From positions 1-50,078 of the IMG/VR virus record IMGVR_UViG_3300046829_000092: a DNA stretch of 50,078 bases; one strand, 5' to 3'. Made by a program: the position numbers and the translations under genes. The notes below the pieces were generated by a model. That model was not told where the DNA came from, did not search any database, and worked only from the letters and a program-made list of their open reading frames with translations. The first letter of the stretch is position 1. The number at the start of each line of letters is the position of its first letter. Positions 33,812 through 41,513 of the stretch are shown one piece after another. The stretch comes from a virus.

Positions 33812-34131
33812 GCGGCGATCGCCAGATGCTCGGCGGGGGCCACGGACGGCCGCCGGATGCCACGGGCTTCGGGGCGCCGCAGGGTGATCTCGCGTTCGCG
33901 GCGGATCTGGTTGCGCTCCTTGGCGGTCTTTCCGGCCCAGAACCCGAACTCCTCGTGCACCAGCGACCAGGCGTCGCAGGCGGCGAGCATGGGGCAGGCG
34001 CCGCACAGCGCTTTCGCGCCGGCGATGTTCTCGCGGCCCTTGGTGAAGAACAGTTCCCAGCCGACGCCGGAGCAGGCTTCGGTGCCGTCGTACGGCGGGG
34101 TGGGGGCGTTTTCTGTGAGCGGGTACGGCAT
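33808..34131 (-). CDS. WhiB-family transcription regulator
   Basis: 107 residues from ATG 34131 (GAGGTG upstream). Four cysteines C20, C43, C46, C52 in the WhiB pattern C-x(n)-C-x2-C-x5-C hold a 4Fe-4S cluster, and F-G-F-W-A-G (62-67) is the G-[VI]-W-G-G-like turn. The basic helix K-T-A-K-E-R-N-Q-I-R-R-E-R would contact DNA. WhiB proteins act with the primary sigma factor and are actinobacterial. First gene of the sugar cassette. Confidence 0.9.
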   Translation of the reverse strand: MPYPLTENAPTPPYDGTEACSGVGWELFFTKGRENIAGAKALCGACPMLAACDAWSLVHEEFGFWAGKTAKERNQIRREREITLRRPEARGIRRPSVAPAEHLAIAA

Positions 34132-34143
34132 GTGACTAACACC

Positions 34144-34170
34144 TCGATCATCCGGCTACGGTGTGATCGA
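34144..34170 (-). promoter_or_regulatory. Inverted repeat in front of the WhiB gene
   Basis: TCGATCA 34144-34150 and its complement 34164-34170, spaced by 13 bases, 13 bases upstream of the WhiB start. Size and spacing fit an operator; the promoter itself is not clear. The whole gap 34132-34220 is non-coding. Confidence 0.45.
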
Positions 34171-34182
34171 GCTGGCGCCTGG

Positions 34183-34204
34183 CCGCAGGGTGTCCGGCCT
34201 GCGG
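34183..34204 (-). terminator. Hairpin ending the upstream - strand unit
   Basis: Seven-bp arms CCGCAGG 34183-34189 and 34198-34204, 8-base loop, 16 bases after the stop at 34221. Probably separates the small-gene block from the WhiB-led cassette; stem is short. Confidence 0.4.
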
Positions 34205-34220
34205 GCAGCAACCTTTTGGA

Positions 34221-34565
34221 TCAGTGTGCGCTTGGTTCGTCGTCGCGTCGAATCCGATCGTCGGTCCAGCCGTCGAAGATTGATGATTCTTCGGGAATCC
34301 ACCCGCGAATCTCGTCCGCGAGGGCGCTCAGTGCCTCAGGAACAGTACGGGGCCGGCTGCGCAGCTCGACGGTCAGCGGTGGTGGCCACGGGGTGAGCTG
34401 CGATTCGCTGTAGGACACCATCAGCGTCTGGTTCTCGATGGGGTCAAGAAGCGCGCGGGCTTCTTCGATCTCGTCCCGGCTGAGCTCGACCTTGCCGCCG
34501 AGCCTGCGCATGAGGGCGACGGCGAGGATCCGCCAGTGCGTCGGGTCGAAGGGTTCGTCGGTCAC
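34221..34565 (-). CDS. Unknown protein
   Basis: 114 residues from GTG 34565, with GGGAGG at nine bases. Starts T-D-E-P-F-D-P-T-H-W-R-I-L-A, has helices with L-S-R-D-E-I-E-E-A-R-A-L-L and a Pro/Trp-rich middle. No family recognised. Confidence 0.65.
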   Translation of the reverse strand: MTDEPFDPTHWRILAVALMRRLGGKVELSRDEIEEARALLDPIENQTLMVSYSESQLTPWPPPLTVELRSRPRTVPEALSALADEIRGWIPEESSIFDGWTDDRIRRDDEPSAH

Positions 34566-34570
34566 TTCTC

Positions 34571-34747
34571 TCAACCTCCCCGGGTTGTGTGGATGAAATC
34601 CCAGGTGGCGTACGTCTCGCCGATCGTGGCGGCCAGGATCGCGAAGGTCTCGCCGTCCATCGCCCCGACGATCAGGGCCGTGAGAAGGACTGCGAACGTC
34701 GACAGGACGAAGCCCAGGAACGTGCCGCCGATGAGGCCATTACGCAT
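34571..34747 (-). CDS. Small membrane protein
   Basis: 58 residues from ATG 34747 (61 from GTG 34756). Residues 3-28 (L-I-G-G-T-F-L-G-F-V-L-S-T-F-A-V) form one membrane helix; a second, weaker one follows around 35-48. Stop overlaps the next gene's alternative TTG. Holin is possible by size, but no lysin gene is nearby. Confidence 0.6.
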   Translation of the reverse strand: MRNGLIGGTFLGFVLSTFAVLLTALIVGAMDGETFAILAATIGETYATWDFIHTTRGG

Positions 34748-35945
34748 CAGCGCCACCGCCCTTGTCGTCGCCGCGGTCCGGGCAGCGGTGCGCGGCCATC
34801 GCCGCCCAGATCATGTCCATGCTGGGATTGGTCGGTTCATGCTGCCCGCTGAACACGTCGGTCCCGCACGGCTCGTGTGTGACGTAGGCCCAGTGGGCAC
34901 TGTCGTTCTGCGAATCGCTGCCGATATAGAAGGATGCGCGGTCCAGAACCGGCACGGGCGCGTCGGGAAGCCACCAGGGGCCTCGATGCTGAAGTGCCGC
35001 CTCATTCAGGAAGAGTCCCGTGCAGCCGGGCTGTTCACCGGCGACTTCTTCGCCGGGGGCACCTTCCGCGATAGCGACGGAGAACATAGGGTGTTCGATT
35101 CGCTCGGCAATGACGCGCTCGACAAACGCGGCGCCAAGCGGGTCCGTCTCTCGAAGCCGGCTCATCGTCTGGAGGAACTTGCCCTTGGCCTCGGCGTCAT
35201 CCCGCTGTGCGTCTGATTCAACGTGGCCATCCCCGTCGGCGCACGGCGCGCAGAACGGCTGCTCCTTGTAGTTGCTGTAGACCACGGCGGCGGAACCGCA
35301 TACGCAGCAGGCGACGTCGTTCCATCCGCCGCGAGTGCGCGTCACGATCCGGGCGCCGCAGTCAATGTTCCGGCCGACCTGCTGAAGCGCATCGTCGAAA
35401 TCGTTGATGACGGCGTCGGATAGCGTCCCGTCGTCGTAGCGCACGCCCCATTCGACCCGCGATCCGTCTCCATCCTCCGAACGGACAGCAGCGCGCATAG
35501 AGGATCGCACCCGGTCGGCCAAGATGTGCTCAGCAATCGCCACCCCGGCCGGTCCCGTCTCCCGGAGTCGCTCCAGCATCTGGAAGACATCACTCTCGGC
35601 ATCAGCCTGTACGTTAAATGTCTCCGGGCGCGCGGATTCCCAGGTCCGCCACCACCGCTGGAGCGTTACGGTCTCGATGCGGCCGATGCGCCAGCCGTCG
35701 GACCTGAAGCGTCGCCGCGGCTTGGCGAAGCTGCATAAGGCCGAACTCAGTACGAGCCGCAGCTGGGCACCGCGCAGGTCGGCCCGGACGGCCGCGTAAT
35801 CGGCCTCGGCAGCACGTTTCCACAACCGCCGGTTCTCTGCCTCCATCCAGTCGCACTGGCAGCCGCCGATGCGCTGCGGGTGGGCATCCCCATCGGGCGA
35901 AGCAGAGGGACCGGACGCTTCGGCGTCCGAAGGCGTGTCGTTCAT
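34740..35945 (-). CDS. Large unknown protein with internal duplication
   Basis: 401 residues from ATG 35945. Two related segments: L-E-R-L-R-E-T-G-P-A-G-V-A-I-A-E (near 123) and M-S-R-L-R-E-T-D-P-L-G-A-A-F-V-E (near 265), each followed by an x-A-x-R helix. Between them lies C-C-V-C-G-S and C-A-P-C-A-D (zinc ribbon). The C-terminus has H-W-A-Y-V-T-H-E-P-C-G-T-D. The layout suggests fusion of two related small proteins around a metal site. Function unknown. Confidence 0.7.
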   Translation of the reverse strand: MNDTPSDAEASGPSASPDGDAHPQRIGGCQCDWMEAENRRLWKRAAEADYAAVRADLRGAQLRLVLSSALCSFAKPRRRFRSDGWRIGRIETVTLQRWWRTWESARPETFNVQADAESDVFQMLERLRETGPAGVAIAEHILADRVRSSMRAAVRSEDGDGSRVEWGVRYDDGTLSDAVINDFDDALQQVGRNIDCGARIVTRTRGGWNDVACCVCGSAAVVYSNYKEQPFCAPCADGDGHVESDAQRDDAEAKGKFLQTMSRLRETDPLGAAFVERVIAERIEHPMFSVAIAEGAPGEEVAGEQPGCTGLFLNEAALQHRGPWWLPDAPVPVLDRASFYIGSDSQNDSAHWAYVTHEPCGTDVFSGQHEPTNPSMDMIWAAMAAHRCPDRGDDKGGGADA

Positions 35946-36184
35946 GCTGCGAGGTCCATCCTGTTCGGGTCTGCGGCGCGTGTCGGTTCCGCGCCGATGG
36001 TCGGGTACGCGCTCGGTGGCCGGACGCGCATCGTGTCGTAGCCGCCGGGACGCCCGGCAGGACCACCGCGGCCTCTCCGGGCCGCGCTGCTACGTCTGGC
36101 CAGCACGAGGTGCGGGATGGCCCAGATCTGCGTCACGATCCAGGCGAGACAGATGCCGAAGATGCCCATAGGCGCCGGGATCAC
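35942..36184 (-). CDS. Single-span membrane protein
   Basis: 80 residues from GTG 36184 (GGAAGGCGG upstream). Residues 6-27 (M-G-I-F-G-I-C-L-A-W-I-V-T-Q-I-W-A) form one hydrophobic helix; the rest is basic and soluble, with R-P-G-G-Y-D-T. N-out or N-in unknown; no function recognised. Confidence 0.6.
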   Translation of the reverse strand: MIPAPMGIFGICLAWIVTQIWAIPHLVLARRSSAARRGRGGPAGRPGGYDTMRVRPPSAYPTIGAEPTRAADPNRMDLAA

Positions 36185-36366
36185 GGCAGCGCCGCCTTCC
36201 ACTTGCCGCCGGGCGCCTTGTACGCCTGCGGCCACTCCCGGCTCCCGCCGCACTCCCGCTGGCGTCCGTGGGTGGGCAGCCGGCCGTCGCGGCGTACCCG
36301 GTAGTCGCGCTTGCAGGTGCCGCACAGGCCGCGCGTCTTGGGCGGGACGGGGCTACGCACGGACAT
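36181..36366 (-). CDS. Small zinc-ribbon protein
   Basis: 61 residues from ATG 36366. C-G-T-C-K-R-D-Y-R-V-R-R-D-G-R-L-P-T-H-G followed by R-E-C gives CxxC ... H ... C, a one-zinc ribbon common in actinophage small proteins. The rest is basic, consistent with nucleic-acid contact. Confidence 0.65.
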   Translation of the reverse strand: MSVRSPVPPKTRGLCGTCKRDYRVRRDGRLPTHGRQRECGGSREWPQAYKAPGGKWKAALP

Positions 36367-36616
36367 CGCCCTCCTCGCCGCCTCGCAGCGCTTCCAGCCG
36401 GGCCCGGAGCCCGTCCATGTCGTCGGGGCGCCCGGGTTCGGTCGGCATCGCGCGCTCTCCGGCCTCGCGCAGGTGCTCGCCCCAGGTGCGGCCGTCGCGC
36501 ATGACACCGGCGCGCAGCGTCTCGAACGCCGCTTCCTGTTCCGGCGTCGGCTCGTCGAGGCCGTGGTAGCCCTCCAGCGCCGTGAGGGCGGCGACCCACG
36601 GGTTCGGGTCAGTCAT
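36353..36616 (-). CDS. Small acidic unknown protein
   Basis: 87 residues from ATG 36616. N-terminus T-D-P-N-P-W-V-A-A-L-T-A-L, then E-P-T-P-E-Q-E-A-A-F-E. Helical and acidic. Overlaps both neighbours. Confidence 0.6.
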   Translation of the reverse strand: MTDPNPWVAALTALEGYHGLDEPTPEQEAAFETLRAGVMRDGRTWGEHLREAGERAMPTEPGRPDDMDGLRARLEALRGGEEGDVRA

Positions 36617-37004
36617 TATCGATCTGCCCTTCGATCTGCTCCAGCAGCCGCCGCCGTCCGGCCGCCCATCCGGCGGCACGCACTTCTGCATCGCCCGCTA
36701 CCAGCAGCGTGACCGGGCCGCGCTTCAGGACATCCTCCCAGTGCGGGTGCAGCGGGACTTCGCCGGGACCCGGGCACGGCGGCCTCACGCCTCGGCCGAA
36801 ATCGATCATCTTCTCCACCTCGTTGCGCGGGTCGCTCCAGGCCCGCGGCCGTCCGAACTCGCCGCCGAGCGGGTACCAGTTCCCGATGTTGGCGCCGCTG
36901 CGGACCCAGATTTCCTGGTGGTGGTAGTCGCCGTAGTGGACCGCGACGAGTGCGCCGGAGTCCTGGGGCTCGTCGTGCGGGCCGAGGATCGCGGGCTCAG
37001 GCAC
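36609..37004 (-). CDS. Unknown protein
   Basis: 131 residues from GTG 37004 (GGGGACG upstream). A beta-rich first part with V-A-V-H-Y-G-D-Y-H-H-Q-E-I-W-V, then N-W-Y-P-L-G-G-E-F-G, and a C-terminal helix after a G-P-V-T-L-L-V segment. No family recognised; coupled to the gene upstream by overlap. Confidence 0.63.
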   Translation of the reverse strand: MPEPAILGPHDEPQDSGALVAVHYGDYHHQEIWVRSGANIGNWYPLGGEFGRPRAWSDPRNEVEKMIDFGRGVRPPCPGPGEVPLHPHWEDVLKRGPVTLLVAGDAEVRAAGWAAGRRRLLEQIEGQIDND

Positions 37005-37479
37005 CGTCCCCACCGTCCCCCAGCTCGGCCAGCCGGGCGCGCAGCCGCTTCTCCACGTCCCGCAGGCGGTCAACCTCGCGGCAGGCCCCGCGGAGCTTGG
37101 CCAGCGCGTCACGCTTCTCGGCGATCTTCACGGCCAGGGTGCTGATGGGCACGATGCGCACACCGTGCGCGCAGTCCCAGGAAGCGCGGTGGCCGAGGTT
37201 GTACGGCACCGTCGGGTTCATGGTCTCGTTGAACGCGGCCTCGATTACCAGCAGGCGCCGGACCTCGGTGACGAGTTCACCAATGGCCTCGTGCTCACCG
37301 TCCATGGTGTCGATCTCGCCGAGGCGCATGCCGGTCATAGCCTGGATCGGGTAGCCCTCGACGTCGCAGGCGATGGCCTTATCGGCCAGCTCGCGGACGG
37401 TCGCCTCGGCTGTCTCGCGTCCTGCCGTGGCCTTCTCGCGCTCCTCGCGCAGGCGCCGTCGTGCTGCCGACTCAGGCAT
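36997..37479 (-). CDS. Helical unknown protein
   Basis: 160 residues from ATG 37479. Charged helices at both ends (R-R-R-L-R-E-E-R-E-K-A, and K-I-A-E-K-R-D-A-L-A-K-L-R). Middle contains D-V-E-G-Y-P-I-Q-A-M-T-G-M. Coiled-coil-like. No function recognised. Confidence 0.63.
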   Translation of the reverse strand: MPESAARRRLREEREKATAGRETAEATVRELADKAIACDVEGYPIQAMTGMRLGEIDTMDGEHEAIGELVTEVRRLLVIEAAFNETMNPTVPYNLGHRASWDCAHGVRIVPISTLAVKIAEKRDALAKLRGACREVDRLRDVEKRLRARLAELGDGGDGA

Positions 37480-38665
37480 CGTCGTCCCCTTCGCGCCGGT
37501 CGCCGTCGCGCTCAATGTCGCTATCGGCTGGAGGCGTGATCCGGGGGCGCCTGAAGAGGTCAACGAGCTCGGGAACCGCTTGGGCCGGCGCGTCCATGCT
37601 CTCTGCGAGCGCGTCGAAACTCTCGTTCGGCAGCACCATGGGTGCCGCCTGCTCGGCAGCTTCCGCGTTCGTGGGCTCGTTGCACCAGTGGCAGTCGCAT
37701 CCGGGGCCGGTTTTCGGGCAGCCGCACGGGCACCGGTCGTCGTCGCGCACCGGACGCGCGGCACGGAACTCCAGCACCTCGCTTCCCGCGACCGTCCGCG
37801 AGGACACGAACGATCCGTCCTGGGGCGCGCGGATCATCTCGGCGGCGGTGAACTCCACGCGCGCGCCCTCCTCGCGGAGCAGCAGCAGTATCAGTGCGCG
37901 CTCGGCTTCGACTTGGCGATGACGGTGGCCGTCACGCTCGTCGCGCAGCTGCTCGTTACGATCGGCGAGGTCGTGGGTCTCGTCGCGCTGCTCCTTCAGC
38001 GCCTCCACGATCTCCTCGTGGTCGCGTCGTGCATCGGCGAGTTCCCTGCGCAGCCGCTCCACCTCGGCCTCGGCATCCTTCGCGCGCTTCACGGCAGCCC
38101 GGTACCGATCCGTGAGCGGACCCCAGTCCTCCGAGTGCGTCAGGAACCTGGTGGCGTCGATCTGGTCGCGCAGCAGCCCGCACAGCGACGTGTACGTGCC
38201 GTCGTCGATGAGCCGGCCGCCGTGGAGCCGGTTCAGCAGCCAGTCCGCAGCACCCTGTTTTGCCTTGTCGGAGGTCACGAGCGCGTCGAATCGGCGCTGC
38301 GTGTCGTCCCGCTCGGCCTCGGCCTGCTCGGCGCGGGCGGTTGCGGCGTCACGCTCCGTCTTCAGCGCGCGAATCTCGCCGATGGTCATGTCGAACATCG
38401 CGGAGGCCTCGGCCTCGGCGCCGGTGATGCCATCGGTGATGCTGGGCAGCCCGCGGGGCCGGTCGTTCAGCTGCTCGCGGATCCACTGCGCGTCGGATTC
38501 GGCGACATGCGCCCCGTTGGATCTGGCCACGTGGATGGTCATGGGTTGCCCATCACCATCACGCGCTTCCGAGACCCACGCCGACCAAGGCTGCCGGTCG
38601 GGACGCTTGTGGCCATCGGGGCAGTGCGGGCAGCCATCGGCCGCGCTGGCCGGGACGTCAGGCAT
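37472..38665 (-). CDS. Coiled-coil protein with cysteine cluster
   Basis: 397 residues from ATG 38665. N-terminal C-P-H-C-P-D-G-H-K, then a long coiled coil (about residues 95-260, rich in A-E-R-D, E-V-E-R-L-R-R-E-L), and at about 320-340 a dense cluster C-P-C-G-C-P ... C-D-C-H-W-C that could hold two zincs. Acidic C-terminus. It may be a scaffold or nucleic-acid organiser; nothing more can be stated. Confidence 0.7.
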   Translation of the reverse strand: MPDVPASAADGCPHCPDGHKRPDRQPWSAWVSEARDGDGQPMTIHVARSNGAHVAESDAQWIREQLNDRPRGLPSITDGITGAEAEASAMFDMTIGEIRALKTERDAATARAEQAEAERDDTQRRFDALVTSDKAKQGAADWLLNRLHGGRLIDDGTYTSLCGLLRDQIDATRFLTHSEDWGPLTDRYRAAVKRAKDAEAEVERLRRELADARRDHEEIVEALKEQRDETHDLADRNEQLRDERDGHRHRQVEAERALILLLLREEGARVEFTAAEMIRAPQDGSFVSSRTVAGSEVLEFRAARPVRDDDRCPCGCPKTGPGCDCHWCNEPTNAEAAEQAAPMVLPNESFDALAESMDAPAQAVPELVDLFRRPRITPPADSDIERDGDRREGDDDA

Positions 38666-38945
38666 GGTCGGCTCCTCCGGTTTGCGTCCACGACTCCTGC
38701 CGGATCACGTCGAGCGCATCGGTCCACGCATCGCTATCCACGTACCAACCGATCGACTCGGCGTGGGCTTCGATCTCGGCGGCGATCTGCTCGCGGACCA
38801 GCGGCAGGACGGCGGCGAGGACGTGCGGGGCGACCTCGCGGTACGGCACCACGCGGGGTCCCACGGTCGCGACGTATTGCTGAATGGCCGCCTCGAACGC
38901 CACGACCAGCTCGTCCGGCACGTCGGTCGGCTTCATCTCAGCCAT
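38658..38945 (-). CDS. Small unknown protein
   Basis: 95 residues from ATG 38945. Starts M-K-P-T-D-V-P-D-E-L-V-V-A-F, like other short actinophage proteins with a P-D-E-L-V helix (also at 20960-21244 here). Helical throughout. Function unknown. Confidence 0.63.
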   Translation of the reverse strand: MAEMKPTDVPDELVVAFEAAIQQYVATVGPRVVPYREVAPHVLAAVLPLVREQIAAEIEAHAESIGWYVDSDAWTDALDVIRQESWTQTGGADHA

Positions 38946-39354
38946 CGCAGTTCCCTCCATCCTGCTCGGCGTTGTCGAGCTCCTGACTGAGGCGCGAGTG
39001 CTCGTCGGCGGCATGCCGCGCCGCAGCCTGCGCACGCTGCCCGGCGTGGGCGAGCATGTGCAGCGCGGCGAAGTCGGCGTCACCGGGCAGCCGCGCCGCC
39101 AGGTCCATGACGCCGGCCACGACCCGCGCGGGGTGCGCCGCGTCCGCAGCCTGCTCGACGGGGGCGAGGCGGGCGTGGCGCTGGCCGTTGGCGAACCCGA
39201 GCACGGCGGCCTCCCAGACGAGCCGTGCGACCGGGATCCGCGCGGGGCCGGGGAGCGCTGCGAGGAACGCCGCGGTGTCGGCGTCGAGGCGGTCCCACAC
39301 GGCGTCGGGGCGCAGGACTTTGGCATTCGGCGGGACGGTGGTCTGGTCAGTCAT
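38938..39354 (-). CDS. Helical unknown protein
   Basis: 138 residues from ATG 39354. Ala/His/Arg-rich helices (A-A-F-L-A-A-L-P-G-P-A-R-I-P-V), ending N-A-E-Q-D-G-G-N. No domain recognised. Confidence 0.62.
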   Translation of the reverse strand: MTDQTTVPPNAKVLRPDAVWDRLDADTAAFLAALPGPARIPVARLVWEAAVLGFANGQRHARLAPVEQAADAAHPARVVAGVMDLAARLPGDADFAALHMLAHAGQRAQAAARHAADEHSRLSQELDNAEQDGGNCDG

Positions 39355-39694
39355 CGGTCGCATCCAGAGGCTTGGCGACGGTCAGCTGACCGTCGGTGCC
39401 GACGTTGAAGGTCCCGTCTTCGGCGAACAGCGCCTTGATGTCGGCCGGGGCCAGTTGGTCCAGCTGGATCCAGCAGGAACACAGCGCGGCGGCGCTGCTC
39501 TGCTCGCCGCAGTCCTCGCAGGTCCACGGCGGGCATTCGCCGCAGTGTTCGGACGGCGCGATGTCGTTCGGGTTGCCGGGAAGCTCGGACGCCGTACGTC
39601 CGCATCCGGAGCAGGTCAGGATCGGGGTTACGGCCTGGATGTGCGCCGGGAGCAGTTGCCACTCGGCACCGGGCAGCGGGGTGGGCTCGGTCAT
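39347..39694 (-). CDS. Zinc-ribbon protein
   Basis: 115 residues from ATG 39694. Three cysteine groups: C-S-G-C-G-R, then C-G-E-C and C-E-D-C-G, then C-S-C, enough for two or three metal sites. The rest is acidic. Likely nucleic-acid or protein binder; exact role unknown. Confidence 0.66.
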   Translation of the reverse strand: MTEPTPLPGAEWQLLPAHIQAVTPILTCSGCGRTASELPGNPNDIAPSEHCGECPPWTCEDCGEQSSAAALCSCWIQLDQLAPADIKALFAEDGTFNVGTDGQLTVAKPLDATDD

Positions 39695-39936
39695 CACGCG
39701 TTGTCCCATTCGGTCTCGGGGGTGTCGGGGTCGCCGGGTCCGAGCCCTGCGGCGCGGCGGCCGGCCAGGTAGCGCTTGAACTGCGCGACCGCGGCGAGCT
39801 CGTCGGCGTCCGGCGGGTTGCCGTCGGCGGTGAGGATGCAGGTGGCTCCGGCGGGCAGCTGGTGGCGCGGGACGGGGCGGCCCGCGTAGTCATCGTCGAG
39901 CCGGTCGGGGAAGCTCTCGTGCCAGTAGGCGGTCAT
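39694..39936 (-). CDS. Small unknown protein
   Basis: 80 residues from ATG 39936. N-terminus M-T-A-Y-W-H-E-S-F-P-D-R-L, middle G-A-T-C-I-L-T-A-D-G-N, C-terminal helix. Coupled on both sides. Confidence 0.6.
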   Translation of the reverse strand: MTAYWHESFPDRLDDDYAGRPVPRHQLPAGATCILTADGNPPDADELAAVAQFKRYLAGRRAAGLGPGDPDTPETEWDNA

Positions 39937-40178
39937 CGCTTCGCCGCCTCGTCCTCGACGGCACGCCAGGACTCCACGACCTGCCGTCCCAGCGGGTGCG
40001 GGCACGGTGCCGCAACGCCGTCGTGCGCCATGCAGAACCCATCGTCGGTGAGGTAGCACGGGCCGGACTCGGCGAGGCGGTCGATCAGCTCGACCGCGAC
40101 GGCGAGGGCTGCGCGCAGCTCGCGGTTCTCCTTGAACAGCTTGGCCATCTGCGGTGTCATCTCTGCGGCGAGGCTCAT
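39933..40178 (-). CDS. Small unknown protein
   Basis: 81 residues from ATG 40178. N-terminal helix, then G-P-C-Y-L-T-D-D-G-F-C-M-A-H and A-P-C-P-H-P, a C/C/H/C arrangement that may bind zinc. Confidence 0.6.
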   Translation of the reverse strand: MSLAAEMTPQMAKLFKENRELRAALAVAVELIDRLAESGPCYLTDDGFCMAHDGVAAPCPHPLGRQVVESWRAVEDEAAKR

Positions 40179-40654
40179 CGTCCGCCCGCCTTCGCCAGCT
40201 GCCGCGCGAGCTCATCGATGCGCCGGTACTTCTCCTCGGTGCTGTGGCCGTCCCACTCGGCGGCGGTACCGAACTTGACGTGCGGGAACAGGTCCACGTC
40301 GCGGGGGTGGATGTGCCACGACGCCTGTCCGGTCGGCAGGTCGATGTACACGATCGACCATTCGTCGTCCTCGGGGTCCTCGCGGAACTCGGCCGGGTAC
40401 TGCGCGGCCAGGAGCGCAACGAGGTGGGCGCGCTCGCGGTAGGCGGCGTTGAGGTTGCTGCCGACCACGGCGTAGTCGCTCTGCGCATCGTCGCGCTCGG
40501 TTTCGGCGCGCTTCAGTGCGGCGGCGAAGGCGCGGACGTCGTTGCGGAGCGTCGCGACGTCGGCCATGGATCCGCCGCCGCGACGGGCGCACTTGGCGTA
40601 CATCCGTTCGACGCGCTCGGCTCGTTCGGTGGGAGTCTCGGGTGTCTCGGTCAT
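40175..40654 (-). CDS. Actinophage-type unknown protein with WDGHxTEEKY motif
   Basis: 159 residues from ATG 40654 (GAGGGGGAA upstream). A helical first half (coiled coil) precedes W-H-I-H-P-R-D-V-D-L-F-P-H-V and A-E-W-D-G-H-S-T-E-E-K-Y-R-R-I, a motif that I know from many unknown phage and Streptomyces proteins. First gene of its unit after a 232-base gap. Confidence 0.76.
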   Translation of the reverse strand: MTETPETPTERAERVERMYAKCARRGGGSMADVATLRNDVRAFAAALKRAETERDDAQSDYAVVGSNLNAAYRERAHLVALLAAQYPAEFREDPEDDEWSIVYIDLPTGQASWHIHPRDVDLFPHVKFGTAAEWDGHSTEEKYRRIDELARQLAKAGGR

Positions 40655-40886
40655 GGGTTCCCCCTCGGGTCGATGGTCGTGTGCGGCCCGTTGAGGGCCG
40701 CTCTGAGTTTGTCTAGCTCTGTGGTGTTGTGTTCCTCGCCAGTTGCGCGGGACAGGTTCGGTATTGACCCCAGTGCCGCCGGGCGGGCCGCTGTGCGGGC
40801 CCCTGCCGGGCCGGGGGCCGTCCCGCTAGGCGTTGGACGGCGGTAGGCCTCGCAGTGGCTCTACGGGGCTCCTGTGGCGTTGCGCC
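40655..40886. other. Gene-free interval with one hairpin
   Basis: 232 bases without a convincing gene. It has a 7-bp hairpin (GCGGCCC 40683-40689, loop GTTGA, arm 40695-40701), which on the - strand lies in the leader of the gene starting at 40654. A - strand promoter may be here (TAGACA near 40714-40719 as a poor -10), but it cannot be confirmed. Confidence 0.5.
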
Positions 40887-41054
40887 TCAGGCCCCTTCCT
40901 GGGCCCGTTGCGCCTCGGCCGTGTGGAACTGCCCGCACCGGCGGCAGTTGTACGGCTCCGCGCGCTTGACGCCGGCGCGGTCGGCGGCGTTCCACGCGGC
41001 GCGCTTGGCCTCGCGCATGGTCCGGTAGGCGGGCGGGCAGGGCTCGGCGGTCAT
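40887..41054 (-). CDS. Tiny zinc-finger-like protein
   Basis: 55 residues from ATG 41054, overlapping the upstream stop as ATGA. Contains Y-N-C-R-R-C-G-Q-F-H after a helix K-R-A-A-W-N-A-A-D-R-A-G; the C-x2-C-G-x-F-H form is a small phage zinc knuckle. Basic overall. Confidence 0.66.
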   Translation of the reverse strand: MTAEPCPPAYRTMREAKRAAWNAADRAGVKRAEPYNCRRCGQFHTAEAQRAQEGA

Positions 41055-41512
41055 GCGGCATCGTCGCCGTCAGCGGGGCGCGGAGCGGCCGTCTCGGCGG
41101 CGGACGCGGCCTTGCGCCAAGACGTCACGCAACGACGAACGACCGTCACGTTGGCGTTGCGTGTAGCACGCAACCCCCACGCTGCTGCTTCGGCCGCGCC
41201 GTTCGCGCCCGGGCCGGTCCACTGTTCGCGGGGGTCATCGCTGATCAGGCCGAAATCGCTGATGGAACCGAATCTGCACAATGCGTACTCCTCGCGCTGC
41301 TCTCCGCGCACCTGCTCCAGCTCGGCCGCCATCCGCGCGCGGTCGGCCAGGAGCTCGTGCAACTGCGATCCGGTCAGCCTGTGGCCGCCTGCGACGGCGA
41401 TCGTGTCGGGCTGGCCGGCGGTGATCCACGCGGTCAGGAACCTGCGCGGCTCGGAGTCGAAGAGCGGAAGCGGCGCGTCGGCGTCGAACTGGTCTTCGGT
41501 GGGCTCGGGCAT
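41051..41512 (-). CDS. Unknown protein
   Basis: 153 residues from ATG 41512. Acidic N-terminus (D-Q-F-D-A-D-A-P-L-P-L-F-D-S-E), a helix with R-M-A-A-E-L-E-Q-V-R-G-E, and a basic second half. No family recognised. Confidence 0.62.
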   Translation of the reverse strand: MPEPTEDQFDADAPLPLFDSEPRRFLTAWITAGQPDTIAVAGGHRLTGSQLHELLADRARMAAELEQVRGEQREEYALCRFGSISDFGLISDDPREQWTGPGANGAAEAAAWGLRATRNANVTVVRRCVTSWRKAASAAETAAPRPADGDDAA

Positions 41513-41513
41513 C

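Noticed and set aside
34571-34747. Small membrane protein as a holin
   Set aside because: Size fits, but no endolysin or second lysis gene is near, so only a membrane protein is claimed.
37373-38986. 537-codon + strand frame opposite the coiled-coil gene
   Set aside because: Opposes a set of overlapping - strand genes with good starts; composition is shadow-like.
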